Assembly: GCF_002082565.1 (NCBI RefSeq)
Contig: NZ_CP020562.1
Location: forward strand, 1,860,001-1,924,000
Source: Halomonas sp. GT
Lineage (GTDB): Bacteria; Pseudomonadota; Gammaproteobacteria; Pseudomonadales; Halomonadaceae
DNA length: 64,000 nt
Direction of reading: 5' to 3'
In this document: piece by piece, positions 16,191 to 24,086 of the stretch
Position numbering within the stretch: position 1 is the first letter of the stretch
Layout of the letters: each line of letters begins with the position of its first letter
The notes under the pieces: model-generated
Seen by the model: the letters and a program-made list of their open reading frames with translations, nothing else
Databases searched by the model: none
What the model was told of the DNA's origin: nothing
Program-made: the position numbers and the translations under genes

Positions 16191-17889
16191 GGCCGAGGCT
16201 GTGTGAAAACGTAGCTGTCGCTATACTTATCCCATGACAGAGTGTGGGAGGTAACGATGAAACGGTTCGTCGCAGGTGAATCCCGATCCCAAGCTACCTT
16301 GTTTCCGGAGCTCCTGGATGATTTTGTCTCTGAAGATAATCCGGTTCGAGCCATTGAGGCTTTTGTTGACGCCCTTGATCTCAAACAACTGGGCTTTAAT
16401 GGCGTTGATCCTCATGCGACGGGTCGGCCCGCCTACCATCCCGCTGTTCTTTTAAAAATTTATCTCTACGGTTACCTCAATCGCATCCAGTCTAGCCGCC
16501 GACTGGAACGTGAGACACAGCGTAATATTGAACTCATGTGGCTAACGGAACGCCTAGCGCCGGATTTCAAAACGATCGCAGATTTCCGCAAAAACAACGG
16601 CAAAGCGATTCAAGGTACTTGCCGCGACTTTGTCATAATATGTCGACGTCTAGGGCTCTTTTCTCATTCGATAATGGCGGTTGATGGGAGCAAATTTAAG
16701 GCAGTCAACAATCGAGATCGTAACTTCACCTTGGCTAAGATGAAGCGGCGGGCAGAAGAAATCGATAAAAGTATTGAGCGTTACTTACGCCAGCTCGACG
16801 CAATGGATCAAGGCTCCGCCGCTGTCACAGAAATGCAGACGACAGGTTTGAAGGAAAAGATCGCTTCCCTAACAGAAGAAGTTCAGCAACTACAATCCAT
16901 TGAAATTCAAAGAACTGAGTCCCCTGACCAGCAAGTCTCTTTGACAGACCCTGACGCTCGCTCCATGACTGCGCGAGGAACGGGAATCGTGGGCTACAAC
17001 GTGCAGACGGCTGTCGATAGCCAGCATCATTTGATTGTCGCCCATGAGGTCACCAATGTCGGCAGTGACCGGCGTCAGCTTTTCAGGATGGCAAAGAAAG
17101 CACGCGATGCTAGCGGCATCGATGATCTTCACGTTGTGGCTGATCGTGGTTACTTCACAGGAGAGGAGATTCTTGCGTGTCACGAGGCCGGTATCACGAC
17201 ATATCTTCCCAAGCCCAAAACCTCGCCGAACCAGGCCAAAGGTATGTTTCCCAGAGAAGCGTTCCGTTATGTGCCCGAACGAAATGAATATCGCTGTCCC
17301 GCGAGAGAGCGATTGGTTTGGCGCTTCAAAAACGTCGAAAAAGGCCAGACGCTACATTGCTATTGGAGCTCGGCCTGTCCGAGTTGCTTAATGAAGTCGC
17401 AGTGCACCACAGGTATATATCGACGCATCAGACGCTGGGAACACGAAGAGGTACTGGAGGCGGTAACATCACGTCTGGACCAGACGCCGGATAAAATGCG
17501 AACCCGTCGTCAAACGGTCGAGCATCCCTTTGGCACGTTGAAAGCGTGGATGGGTGCGACACACTTTTTAACCAAAGGGCTTAAGAACGTCGGAACGGAA
17601 ATGAGCCTTCATGTGCTTGCCTACAACATGAAACGCGTCATGAATATCCTCGGTTCCAAGGGTTTTATCCAGGCGATGCGAGCATAGGGCAGCTGATCCT
17701 GGTCGACCAAGCATATATAAGTTGTTAACGCTCTTTAGCAGGTGTTTCTTAGCCATTATCTCGAATAGCTTGAGATGCATAAATAGTAAATGAAGGCATT
17801 CTGAAGCGCACTGCTGGCCGATAGTCGTACCAATACGACTGAATATTGTCACCGCCAACTGATTTTTAGGTTTTCACACAGCCTCGGCC
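16191..17889 (+). mobile_element. IS1182-family insertion sequence
   Basis: About 1.7 kb bounded by a perfect 20-bp inverted repeat GGCCGAGGCTGTGTGAAAAC at 16191-16210 and its complement at 17870-17889. One transposase gene fills most of it, followed by about 180 non-coding bases. Because the outer GGCC is itself a palindrome, the ends can also be read as a 16-bp repeat flanked by a GGCC target duplication. It marks the left side of the accessory zone. Confidence 0.88.
16257..17687 (+). CDS. IS1182-family DDE transposase
   Basis: 476 residues from ATG 16257, preceded by GGGAGGT; the upstream GTG at 16242 overlaps the ribosome site. The N-terminal DUF772-type domain has the family stretch GRPAYHPAVLLKIYLYGYLN. 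The catalytic residues appear in SIMAVDGSKFKAVNNRD, HVVADRGYFTGEEI and TVEHPFGTLKAWMG. A coiled-coil segment (DKSIERYLRQLDAMD to EEVQQLQSIE) separates the first two. No interruption, so the copy is probably active. Confidence 0.93.
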   Translation: MKRFVAGESRSQATLFPELLDDFVSEDNPVRAIEAFVDALDLKQLGFNGVDPHATGRPAYHPAVLLKIYLYGYLNRIQSSRRLERETQRNIELMWLTERLAPDFKTIADFRKNNGKAIQGTCRDFVIICRRLGLFSHSIMAVDGSKFKAVNNRDRNFTLAKMKRRAEEIDKSIERYLRQLDAMDQGSAAVTEMQTTGLKEKIASLTEEVQQLQSIEIQRTESPDQQVSLTDPDARSMTARGTGIVGYNVQTAVDSQHHLIVAHEVTNVGSDRRQLFRMAKKARDASGIDDLHVVADRGYFTGEEILACHEAGITTYLPKPKTSPNQAKGMFPREAFRYVPERNEYRCPARERLVWRFKNVEKGQTLHCYWSSACPSCLMKSQCTTGIYRRIRRWEHEEVLEAVTSRLDQTPDKMRTRRQTVEHPFGTLKAWMGATHFLTKGLKNVGTEMSLHVLAYNMKRVMNILGSKGFIQAMRA

Positions 17890-17995
17890 GATAGCGGCCA
17901 AGCCAACTTTGGTGATGCAGAGTTGCATATCTGAGAATCATGGCACTGAATGCATCTGGTGCCAGGGAGAGAATTGCTTAGCCTGTGCTGTTTAG

Positions 17996-18082
17996 GTGTG
18001 TTGTTATTATCTGTATCAACCTGATGGTCGAGAGGAAATTGAACTGACGCCTGATAGCGCCATCGAAGGAAATATCAGATAA
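17996..18082 (+). CDS. Possible 28-residue small protein
   Basis: A GTG-started frame encoding a Cys-Cys start and then YQPDGREEIELTPDSAIEGN. The acidic, low-hydrophobic tail looks like coding sequence more than chance, and it is followed 67 bases later by another small gene. It has no good ribosome site, so this is a weak call. It might be the end of a gene cut by the IS1182 insertion. Confidence 0.25.
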   Translation: MCCYYLYQPDGREEIELTPDSAIEGNIR

Positions 18083-18149
18083 AGGTCGGCTTTTGCTGAC
18101 AAGCTATTACTACCCGTTCTTGCAGGATGGGGTCTTCGCGGAGAACTTT

Positions 18150-18317
18150 ATGGACTACGAACATGCAATTGTGAAATTCGAAGACGGGATTGGCACCCTG
18201 TTCTGCAACGGCTGCGGCATTATCATCGCTGAGGGTACCCAGCATGAGGATAGAGAGCACTACTGTACCATGTGCATGAGCGGCAATTGTAAAGCAAAAT
18301 TCAAGGAAGGAAACTGA
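18150..18317 (+). CDS. Small zinc-ribbon-like protein (55 residues)
   Basis: From ATG 18150, with GGAGA seven bases upstream. Two Cys pairs, LFCNGCG and HYCTMCMSGNC, are spaced like a treble-clef zinc ribbon, with an acidic middle. Function unknown; such small Cys4 proteins are frequent on plasmids and integrative elements. A longer reading from 18093 is possible but lacks a ribosome site. It is the only plus-strand gene before the minus-strand recombination module. Confidence 0.5.
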   Translation: MDYEHAIVKFEDGIGTLFCNGCGIIIAEGTQHEDREHYCTMCMSGNCKAKFKEGN

Positions 18318-18458
18318 CATTCCCAGCCCGCCACGCTCCGCGTTTTAGGGAAGGGGGCGTGGAATAGATGTTGTGAACATCATTAATCTGAAAACTCTTT
18401 AACATCCGCTCTTGGCGGTTTGCTGAAGTAACGAAAAAATAAAGCCAGTTTGACGGAT

Positions 18459-18481
18459 GGAGCTGCCTTTCCGGCAGCTCC
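18459..18481. terminator. Hairpin after radC
   Basis: Perfect nine-base stem GGAGCTGCC / GGCAGCTCC with a five-base loop, 20 bases past the radC stop on the minus strand. No T run follows on either strand, so termination efficiency is doubtful. Confidence 0.4.
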
Positions 18482-18500
18482 GTTATATGAATCTGGGGCT

Positions 18501-18998
18501 CTACAAATACCCCATTTCGGCGAACGACCTACAACCATCACTCCCCACCACCACGTGATCAATCACCCGTATATCCATCAAGCCAAGAGCTTCCTTCAGT
18601 CGTTCGGTAATACGCCGATCCGCATCGCTAGGTTCAGGGTCGCCGCTAGGGTGGTTGTGAACGAGGATGACAGCAGCGGCGTTGTAGGCCAGTGCTGCTT
18701 TCAGCACTTCCCGTGGATAGACGCTTGCTGCGTCGATAGTGCCGCGAAACAGCTCTTCAAATCGAATTACACGGTGTTGGCTGTCGAGGAACAGCACGCT
18801 GAACACCTCGTGCTCATAGTCCTGCAGCAGTAGCTGCAGATGCTCAAACGCTTGCGAAGGCTGGGATATCTTGCGGCCTTTAGCGAGCTTGCGCCGTGCG
18901 AAACGCTTGGCCATGGTGATTATGTCAGTTTCCGTGACCGGTGAAGTGACTAAGTAAGTGCCCGCCACTTCACCGGCTTTAAGTTTGGCGTGTGTCAT
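18501..18998 (-). CDS. radC: RadC-family JAB-domain protein
   Basis: 165 residues from ATG 18998 with GGAG seven bases upstream. This is a mobile-element RadC homologue: the JAMM metal motif is LVHNHPSGDPEPSDAD with two His and an Asp, preceded by FEELFRGTIDAASVYPREVL. It lacks the N-terminal helix-hairpin-helix part of chromosomal RadC. Such genes are found on integrative elements and plasmids beside recombination genes, with no proven enzymatic role in repair. A strong hairpin with T run lies only ten bases before its start (see 19009-19042). Confidence 0.88.
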   Translation of the reverse strand: MTHAKLKAGEVAGTYLVTSPVTETDIITMAKRFARRKLAKGRKISQPSQAFEHLQLLLQDYEHEVFSVLFLDSQHRVIRFEELFRGTIDAASVYPREVLKAALAYNAAAVILVHNHPSGDPEPSDADRRITERLKEALGLMDIRVIDHVVVGSDGCRSFAEMGYL

Positions 18999-19008
18999 GG
19001 TTGTCTCC

Positions 19009-19042
19009 AAAAAATAAAAAATGCCGGGGTGATGGCCCCGGC
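19009..19042 (-). terminator. Hairpin with T run directly in front of radC
   Basis: On the minus strand GCCGGGG (19042-19036) pairs with CCCCGGC (19029-19023) and is followed by a T-rich run interrupted by a single A. The T run ends ten bases before the radC ATG, with the GGAG ribosome site squeezed between. There is no room for a promoter between terminator and gene. Confidence 0.75.
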
Positions 19043-19088
19043 GTCTATGTCGTTAATGATCGATTGGTGTAACTATGGGAAGGTCGTG

Positions 19089-19700
19089 TCACGCTGCCAT
19101 CACTTGACTGATCCGCCGCTCCATCTCTTCATAAAAGGCCTCGACCCGTTCGGCAATGGTGCGAATCATGATGTCGTCACGGTAGGCACGTTTGATAAAC
19201 AACGGCATGCCGGGCCAGTAGCTCACGAAGTCGATCCACTCCCGTTCGCTGACCCATAGCCCCCCCTGGCATTGGGGTATGTGTTCATCAGGTATTTCTC
19301 CATTCAACAGCACTTCGATTTGGAACTTGGGCAGTTTGGTTTTGATTTCCAGCAAGCCTTTATCACCCACCAAACTGTCAGGTGAGTAACCCACCTCGTG
19401 ATTGAGGATAATGCCCACTTCCTGTGGCTCTGGTTCGCCAGTGGCATCGCGGTAGAGCTCTCTTGCCACACTTTCTAGCTCGTGGCCCCGTCGGGTATGG
19501 GCATTGCCTTGAAACGGCTCTGCCAGTTCACCGGTAATCCGCTCGCCGATTAGTTGGTGCATATACGAAAAGGCCCCAGTACCAAATCCACCAGGGCCTT
19601 TGCCGTTGACCAGCAGCGTTTTTAGCTCCGACATGGTGACGCGCCCTAAGCGCGCCGCTAGCCACTCAGGGGAGCCTTGCTCCATGTTGAGTATCTGCAT
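19089..19700 (-). CDS. YqaJ-family phage-type exonuclease
   Basis: 203 residues with the YqaJ/lambda-exonuclease core: GSPEWLAARLGRVTMSELKT at the N-terminus, TRRGHELESVARELY, then the catalytic D-x(n)-ExK in YSPDSLVGDKGLLEIKTK. It should resect double-stranded DNA ends 5' to 3' to give single strands for the annealing protein encoded next to it. Ribosome site AAAGGAGG lies before ATG 19700. It follows erf by 38 bases, the classical exonuclease-annealase pairing. Confidence 0.9.
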   Translation of the reverse strand: MQILNMEQGSPEWLAARLGRVTMSELKTLLVNGKGPGGFGTGAFSYMHQLIGERITGELAEPFQGNAHTRRGHELESVARELYRDATGEPEPQEVGIILNHEVGYSPDSLVGDKGLLEIKTKLPKFQIEVLLNGEIPDEHIPQCQGGLWVSEREWIDFVSYWPGMPLFIKRAYRDDIMIRTIAERVEAFYEEMERRISQVMAA

Positions 19701-19738
19701 GGATGCCTCCTTTACTCAGGTAGGATTGATACGCCGTT

Positions 19739-20488
19739 TTAATTAACCGCACGCTTGGTGAGGGATGCTCGCAGCTTGTCAAAATCAACCTGAGGCACCT
19801 GAACGGCGGAACCGTATTTACCACTGAACCACTCCTGGGTCGTGGCGGGGCATTGGCTAATCAGCCGCTGGATCTGTCCCGCCTGAAAGGGTGTTACTAG
19901 CTTTACTCTAGTGCAGGTGTTGCCGTTATCGTCCTGGCCTCGCGTCGTGATATTTAGCAGGGCACTCAGCACGTAACGTTTGCCATAGCTAGTAGACGAG
20001 CCAAAAGCCTGTACCGCGTTTTTGTTACCGCTCATGTCCGCAGGCAGCAGCATGCTGGTCTCTTCACGGTGGCCGTCCTTGTGCATCAACACACCGGTGA
20101 CCTGAATGCCCCGTTCTTGGGTCTGAATACGGAAGCTCACTGCAAAGCCGTACTTCTGCATAATGGGCCGCACGGTATCGACGATATCTTCCAGCGTGGC
20201 GTACTTACCGTTATTGCCTTGGCCATGTTCTTCGATGCTGGGTAACTCGGTCTGCATGGCCGCCATGGCCGCGCTATAGGCCATCATGGCCTGGCGATCC
20301 ATCACCCGTTCCTGCATCTGTAATAAGCGCTCCATCTTGTCGATATCAACGTCTGGGTTGAGCGCAGCGCGCTCAATGACTTGGATGATGGCCGTGCTTT
20401 CTGCAAGGTGAGGGGCAGGCACCGTAGGAACAGCTTGTAAAGAGGGTGCAGATAAGTCGTGATTTACCACATTAGTTTTAGTTGCCAT
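19739..20488 (-). CDS. erf: ERF-family single-strand annealing protein
   Basis: 249 residues. The ERF domain spans about residues 45-185, with LPSIEEHGQGNNGKYATLED, DTVRPIMQKYGFAVSF and AFGSSTSYGKRYVLSALLNI. ERF proteins anneal complementary strands and, with an exonuclease, drive phage-type homologous recombination. The C-terminal part (ITRLISQCPATTQEWF-like region) is element-specific. Upstream gene of the pair with the YqaJ exonuclease; starts 22 bases after a 56-residue gene. Confidence 0.9.
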   Translation of the reverse strand: MATKTNVVNHDLSAPSLQAVPTVPAPHLAESTAIIQVIERAALNPDVDIDKMERLLQMQERVMDRQAMMAYSAAMAAMQTELPSIEEHGQGNNGKYATLEDIVDTVRPIMQKYGFAVSFRIQTQERGIQVTGVLMHKDGHREETSMLLPADMSGNKNAVQAFGSSTSYGKRYVLSALLNITTRGQDDNGNTCTRVKLVTPFQAGQIQRLISQCPATTQEWFSGKYGSAVQVPQVDFDKLRASLTKRAVN

Positions 20489-20510
20489 GACGAAGTACCT
20501 TCAATAGGGA

Positions 20511-20681
20511 TTAAAGATCGGCAGGAAGCTCACTAGGTGAAACGGGGCATAAGCGCAGCTCGGTGCGATAGAGCTGCCCCTTTGCCATGACGTAGGTCTT
20601 GGCATAGGTTTGGTCTTGGGTAAGCAGTCGTTCCGTTAGTTGGGTTAATGCGATATCTAAATCAAGGCTAAGATTGGCCAT
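20511..20681 (-). CDS. Small hypothetical protein (56 residues)
   Basis: From ATG 20681 with GGAG eight bases upstream; a longer frame to 20747 would read through a terminator hairpin and is unlikely. Sequence begins MANLSLDLDIALTQLTERLL and is soluble. No recognised domain. Placed between a hairpin (20703-20732) and erf, in the same direction as the module. Confidence 0.55.
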   Translation of the reverse strand: MANLSLDLDIALTQLTERLLTQDQTYAKTYVMAKGQLYRTELRLCPVSPSELPADL

Positions 20682-20702
20682 GGTGTGCTCCACGTAAAAT
20701 GC

Positions 20703-20732
20703 AAAAAGCCCAGCCGTGTAGATGGCTGGGCT
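20703..20732 (-). terminator. Hairpin with T run between micropeptide and small gene
   Basis: On the minus strand AGCCCAGCC pairs perfectly with GGCTGGGCT and is followed by TTTTT. It starts eight bases after the stop of the micropeptide at 20740 and its T run ends 21 bases before the next start codon. Confidence 0.8.
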
Positions 20733-20739
20733 GATCGCG

Positions 20740-20802
20740 CTATCCAATAAGGGGTAAGATAAAAACCAAAAGAATTAGCAGTAAGATGATGAGAAACAGC
20801 AT
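20740..20802 (-). CDS. Hydrophobic 20-residue micropeptide, coupled to the DUF932 gene
   Basis: The ATG at 20802 lies one base after the TGA of the DUF932 gene (20806-20804), and GGTGAG inside the end of that gene is a fitting ribosome site, so translation is probably coupled. The product is almost entirely Leu, Ile, Val and Phe (MLFLIILLL at the start, PLIG at the end) and would be a single membrane helix. The stop codon is followed eight bases later by a terminator-like hairpin. It could be a membrane microprotein or a leader peptide; nothing similar is known to me. Confidence 0.5.
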   Translation of the reverse strand: MLFLIILLLILLVFILPLIG

Positions 20803-20803
20803 G

Positions 20804-21772
20804 TCAGCTCACCAGGGCAAGGGCCGTTTGCAATGCCTCCTGCTTTAACTGAGCCCCTTGACCAAACCACGCTGAATCCAATCGAGTATCGTTACTGCGC
20901 GCACGCTTGTCGTGATCCACGTACTCGGTAATAGCATTGAGCAAGCCCCACGCAGTATCTTTGGCAGTGTCGAGATGAGAACCGCGGCCTTCGCCGTGGT
21001 AGAGCTTCTGTACCTTGTTAAGCGCCCGATAGTTGGGCAGTTTGGAAGGATCGTCTATCGCCTTATCAATACCGCAGAGTACCGACTGAAAATACTGCTG
21101 TGCCTCGCCGTGGTCGACCTTGCGTTCCGCTAACGCCTTCATGCGATACATGAAGTCGTTCCACTGAGAAACAGAAATACCCAGTTGGCGTTTCACTGCA
21201 CGGGGGTCGAACTCCGAACGGTGGGGCACCTTCACCGCCTGCGACGTACCATCCACGACAATTTGTAGCGTGTTATTGCACACTACCCGCACCGTGGTGG
21301 GGGTCGCCATAGTGGCTAGGGTGCCATCGCACGACGTCGCCAACAGCAAGTAGTCGTTCACCTCATCCTGGCCTTTCAGCGAGGTGCTTAAGCCGCTACG
21401 GGCCAACGCCCAGAATTTACGCCCACCTTTAAGCACGCCCGCTGTCTCCAGCTCATAACCGGCGTATTCCGTTAGGTCGCGGTAAAACTCCAGAATCTCC
21501 TCAGGCTGCACCACCTTATAACGCTGAGATACTACGGAAAGGGGAGCCTTGGTATCCGAGCGATAGAGCACCTTCTGTTCTGGGAACGAGTGGATGCTAC
21601 CCAAGTGGCTGGCACCCTCGGCAATAAACCGCACTGGCGCTTCTTCAATATGCCAATTCATACCGGCCTGTTGCTGCCAGATTTCCAACGGTTGATGACG
21701 TGAAAGCTGCTGCCCCAGGCCATGCCAAGGGGTATCGCCAACGTAAGCCATTTGTTCAACTAGATGTGCCAT
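20804..21772 (-). CDS. DUF932 (phage/plasmid-like) protein
   Basis: 322 residues, matching the DUF932 family seen on plasmids, prophages and integrative elements: start MAHLVEQMAYVGDTPWHGLG, then GGRKFWALARSG, TTVRVVCNNTLQ and WGLLNAITEYVDH. The biochemical function is not established; repeated linkage to annealase/exonuclease genes suggests a role in element recombination or DNA handling. A hairpin plus T run ends 18 bases before the ATG, and its own stop is joined to a micropeptide gene. Confidence 0.88.
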   Translation of the reverse strand: MAHLVEQMAYVGDTPWHGLGQQLSRHQPLEIWQQQAGMNWHIEEAPVRFIAEGASHLGSIHSFPEQKVLYRSDTKAPLSVVSQRYKVVQPEEILEFYRDLTEYAGYELETAGVLKGGRKFWALARSGLSTSLKGQDEVNDYLLLATSCDGTLATMATPTTVRVVCNNTLQIVVDGTSQAVKVPHRSEFDPRAVKRQLGISVSQWNDFMYRMKALAERKVDHGEAQQYFQSVLCGIDKAIDDPSKLPNYRALNKVQKLYHGEGRGSHLDTAKDTAWGLLNAITEYVDHDKRARSNDTRLDSAWFGQGAQLKQEALQTALALVS

Positions 21773-21790
21773 GAGTCATTCTCCAGATAT

Positions 21791-21817
21791 AAAAAAACGC
21801 TGACGAATCGCCAGCGC
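21791..21817 (-). terminator. Hairpin with T run directly in front of the DUF932 gene
   Basis: On the minus strand GCGCTG and CAGCG close a hairpin that includes CGATTCG at its tip and is followed by seven T. It lies between the 112-residue gene and DUF932; the T run ends 18 bases before the DUF932 ATG, leaving no space for a promoter. Confidence 0.75.
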
Positions 21818-21870
21818 AAATAAGTGTTTAAGTAAGGGAGCCGCCCGTAGGCGAAGGTAAAAGACGAGGT

Positions 21871-22209
21871 TTAGTAGGCAGACGCTAAGGGAGGATAGGG
21901 ATAGCGAAACGCTTGACCGCACGACAGGCATAGCCATGGGGTGCCGTTACCCAAGGGCAGCCACTGTTCAAGCAGCGAGTGGGCGATACGGGAGCCGGTT
22001 TGGCCACCGGCAACCGCACCCATCAATGCAGCAGGCAGCTTTGCAAGGGGAAAGCGAGTGACAGCAACCGCAAGTGGACCAGTCATGGCTGTCGCACGCC
22101 AGGCACCGATGGCACTCCCTAACAGGGTGCTACCCAAGACGCCAATGCGATGGGCAGTCTCAAGGTTCAACGTACTCAGTGACGCACAGCGTGTGCAGGA
22201 TGGGGGCAT
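21871..22209 (-). CDS. Hypothetical protein with two Cys pairs and a Gly-rich hydrophobic middle
   Basis: 112 residues with CTRC near the start (MPPSCTRCASL) and CLSC near the end (PWLCLSCGQAFRYP), possibly one zinc site. Between them are two Gly/Ala-rich hydrophobic stretches (GVLGSTLLGSAIGAW, LPAALMGAVAGGQTG) like glycine-zipper membrane segments. Ribosome site AGGAG before ATG 22209. First gene of the minus-strand recombination module; its promoter region abuts that of divergent umuDC. Function unknown. Confidence 0.6.
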   Translation of the reverse strand: MPPSCTRCASLSTLNLETAHRIGVLGSTLLGSAIGAWRATAMTGPLAVAVTRFPLAKLPAALMGAVAGGQTGSRIAHSLLEQWLPLGNGTPWLCLSCGQAFRYPYPPLASAY

Positions 22210-22331
22210 AAACAGCGCTCCTATGCAGTGGAAAAAGGTTCCAGGGTGGTGGATGCATAGGAGTGATATAGATCTGAAATTGGTTGGGATACGTCGATGA
22301 GGTATTGCGTTAAGTAAGCACTTTACGGATA

Positions 22332-22347
22332 CTGTTTTTATATACAG
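22332..22347 (+). promoter_or_regulatory. LexA (SOS) box in front of umuD
   Basis: CTGTTTTTATATACAG matches the gammaproteobacterial LexA operator CTG-N10-CAG, extended as TACTG..CAGTT. It ends 19 bases before the umuD ATG, so LexA would block umuDC until DNA damage. It lies 123 bases from the divergent minus-strand gene. Confidence 0.9.
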
Positions 22348-22365
22348 TTAATGATGGAGGTGCCC

Positions 22366-22815
22366 ATGACTTTACCTGTTACATTACTGGGACAAGCAGA
22401 CGTTTTGACGTTTTCGCAGCCCTTACCACTCTATTCCTGTGCCGTGCGCGCTGGCTTTCCCTCGCCCGCAGATGACCATTTGGATACCGATCTTGATCTT
22501 CATCGTTATGTGGTGAAACGGCCTGCTGCAACGTATTTCGTGCGCTCAGAAGGAGACTCCATGATCGGCGATGGGATTCACCATGGGGATTTGCTGGTGG
22601 TGGATCGCAGCCTCGAAGCCTTACCAGGGCGAATTATAGTGATTTGTGTTGATGGCGAGCTCACGGTAAAGCGCCTTGAGCGGGTAGGGCAGCGGACCTA
22701 TCTCCGGGCCAGTAATCCCGCTTATCCTCCCATTCCTTTAGATGGACGTGAGTCCCACGTCTGGGGCGTAGTAACTCATGTGCTTCACAGCTTCCCAGGA
22801 GCGGCGTTGCAATGA
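22366..22815 (+). CDS. umuD: DNA polymerase V subunit UmuD (self-cleaving S24 peptidase)
   Basis: 149 residues from ATG 22366 (ribosome site GGAGG). The cleavage region reads [16 protein letters not shown] with Ala-Gly in place of E. coli Cys-Gly. The catalytic Ser is in [10 protein letters not shown] and the Lys in [10 protein letters not shown]. RecA filaments trigger self-cleavage to UmuD', which joins UmuC for mutagenic bypass. A LexA box lies just upstream, and its stop overlaps the umuC start (ATGA). Element-borne relatives are known as rumA or mucA. Confidence 0.94.
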   Translation: MTLPVTLLGQADVLTFSQPLPLYSCAVRAGFPSPADDHLDTDLDLHRYVVKRPAATYFVRSEGDSMIGDGIHHGDLLVVDRSLEALPGRIIVICVDGELTVKRLERVGQRTYLRASNPAYPPIPLDGRESHVWGVVTHVLHSFPGAALQ

Positions 22816-24086
22816 TCGCCTTAGTGGACTGCAACAACTTCTACGTCTCCTGCGAGAGGGTCTTCAATCCGTCACTGGAAGGTCGTCCTGTTGGGGTACT
22901 ATCCAATAACGATGGTTGCGTAGTGGCTCGCAGTAACGAACTCAAAGCCCTAGGTGTGGAGATGGGGACGGCCATGCATCTGCTTGCATCGCATATTCGT
23001 CGCCAAGCGGTGTTGCTCTCCAGTAATTACGCCCTGTATGGCGATATGTCCCAGCGGGTCACCGAAGTGCTAGGCGAGTTTTCACCCCATGTTGAGATTT
23101 ACTCCATTGATGAAAGCTTTGTAGGGTTTCAAGGCTTCGAACATAAGACCCTGGAGGCACGGGGCCAAGCCATGCGCGATACCGTTCGACAGTGGACAGG
23201 CATTCCCGTATGCGTGGGGTTTGCACCTACCCGCGTATTGGCCAAAGTGGCGAACCAAGCGGCTAAAAAACATCCCGCCTACAAACAGCACGGGGTGTGT
23301 AAGCTGACCGCTGATAGTGAAACGACCAAGGCACTGCTTAAGCAGTTGCCGGTGACCGAGCTGTGGGGCGTGGCACGCCGTACCGGTGAACGTTTAAGGG
23401 TGATGGGTATTGAGTCTGCCTGGGATCTGCGCGAAGCAGACCCTAAGCGTATTAGGCAGCGCTTTAGTGTGATGCAGGAGCGCATCGTCTGGGAGTTGCG
23501 GGGGCAACCTTCCATTCAGCTAGATGACATGAGCCAGCCCAGACAACAGATCATGGTTTCTCGTTCGTTTGGGCGACTTACCAACGATCCCCGTCAGCTA
23601 AGGGAGGCGCTACGGCATCATGCCGCCAGGGCGGGTGAAAAGCTTCGCAAACAGCGAAGCGTCACCAGCGCCATTATGGTGTTTATCCGCACCAACCCGT
23701 TTCGTAAAGATTTACCCCAATATCGCCAACGCGTGGTGATATCCCTGGAGCGACCAACTGACGACAGTCGGGAGATTATTGCCGCCGCAGTGCAAGGGCT
23801 ACGCCGTCTCTGGCGAAAAGGATACGCCTATCACAAAGCCGGCCTAATGCTGCTTGATCTATCCCCCAAAGCTAACCGACAGCTCACCCTTGAAACCCCG
23901 CAAACTGACGAAGCGGCTAAGCGCAGCGAACGCCTGATGACGACGATGGACAAGCTCAACCGTGAGCTGGGTAAGGGAACGGTACAGTTGGGCCTGCCCC
24001 GTAAAGGAAATGCCTGGGCGCTGCGCAGTGAGCGGAGAACGCCTCGTTACACTACCAAGTGGAACGAGCTGTTGGTCGTTAAGTAG
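22812..24086 (+). CDS. umuC: DNA polymerase V catalytic subunit UmuC (Y family)
   Basis: 424 residues, full length. N-terminal catalytic motifs [16 protein letters not shown] and [10 protein letters not shown] carry the acidic residues; [17 protein letters not shown] forms the nucleotide-binding part, and the helix-hairpin-helix and little-finger regions follow. The C-terminus ends with [20 protein letters not shown] and [12 protein letters not shown], typical of UmuC. It overlaps umuD by four bases, so translation is coupled. Confidence 0.95.
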   Translation: MIALVDCNNFYVSCERVFNPSLEGRPVGVLSNNDGCVVARSNELKALGVEMGTAMHLLASHIRRQAVLLSSNYALYGDMSQRVTEVLGEFSPHVEIYSIDESFVGFQGFEHKTLEARGQAMRDTVRQWTGIPVCVGFAPTRVLAKVANQAAKKHPAYKQHGVCKLTADSETTKALLKQLPVTELWGVARRTGERLRVMGIESAWDLREADPKRIRQRFSVMQERIVWELRGQPSIQLDDMSQPRQQIMVSRSFGRLTNDPRQLREALRHHAARAGEKLRKQRSVTSAIMVFIRTNPFRKDLPQYRQRVVISLERPTDDSREIIAAAVQGLRRLWRKGYAYHKAGLMLLDLSPKANRQLTLETPQTDEAAKRSERLMTTMDKLNRELGKGTVQLGLPRKGNAWALRSERRTPRYTTKWNELLVVK

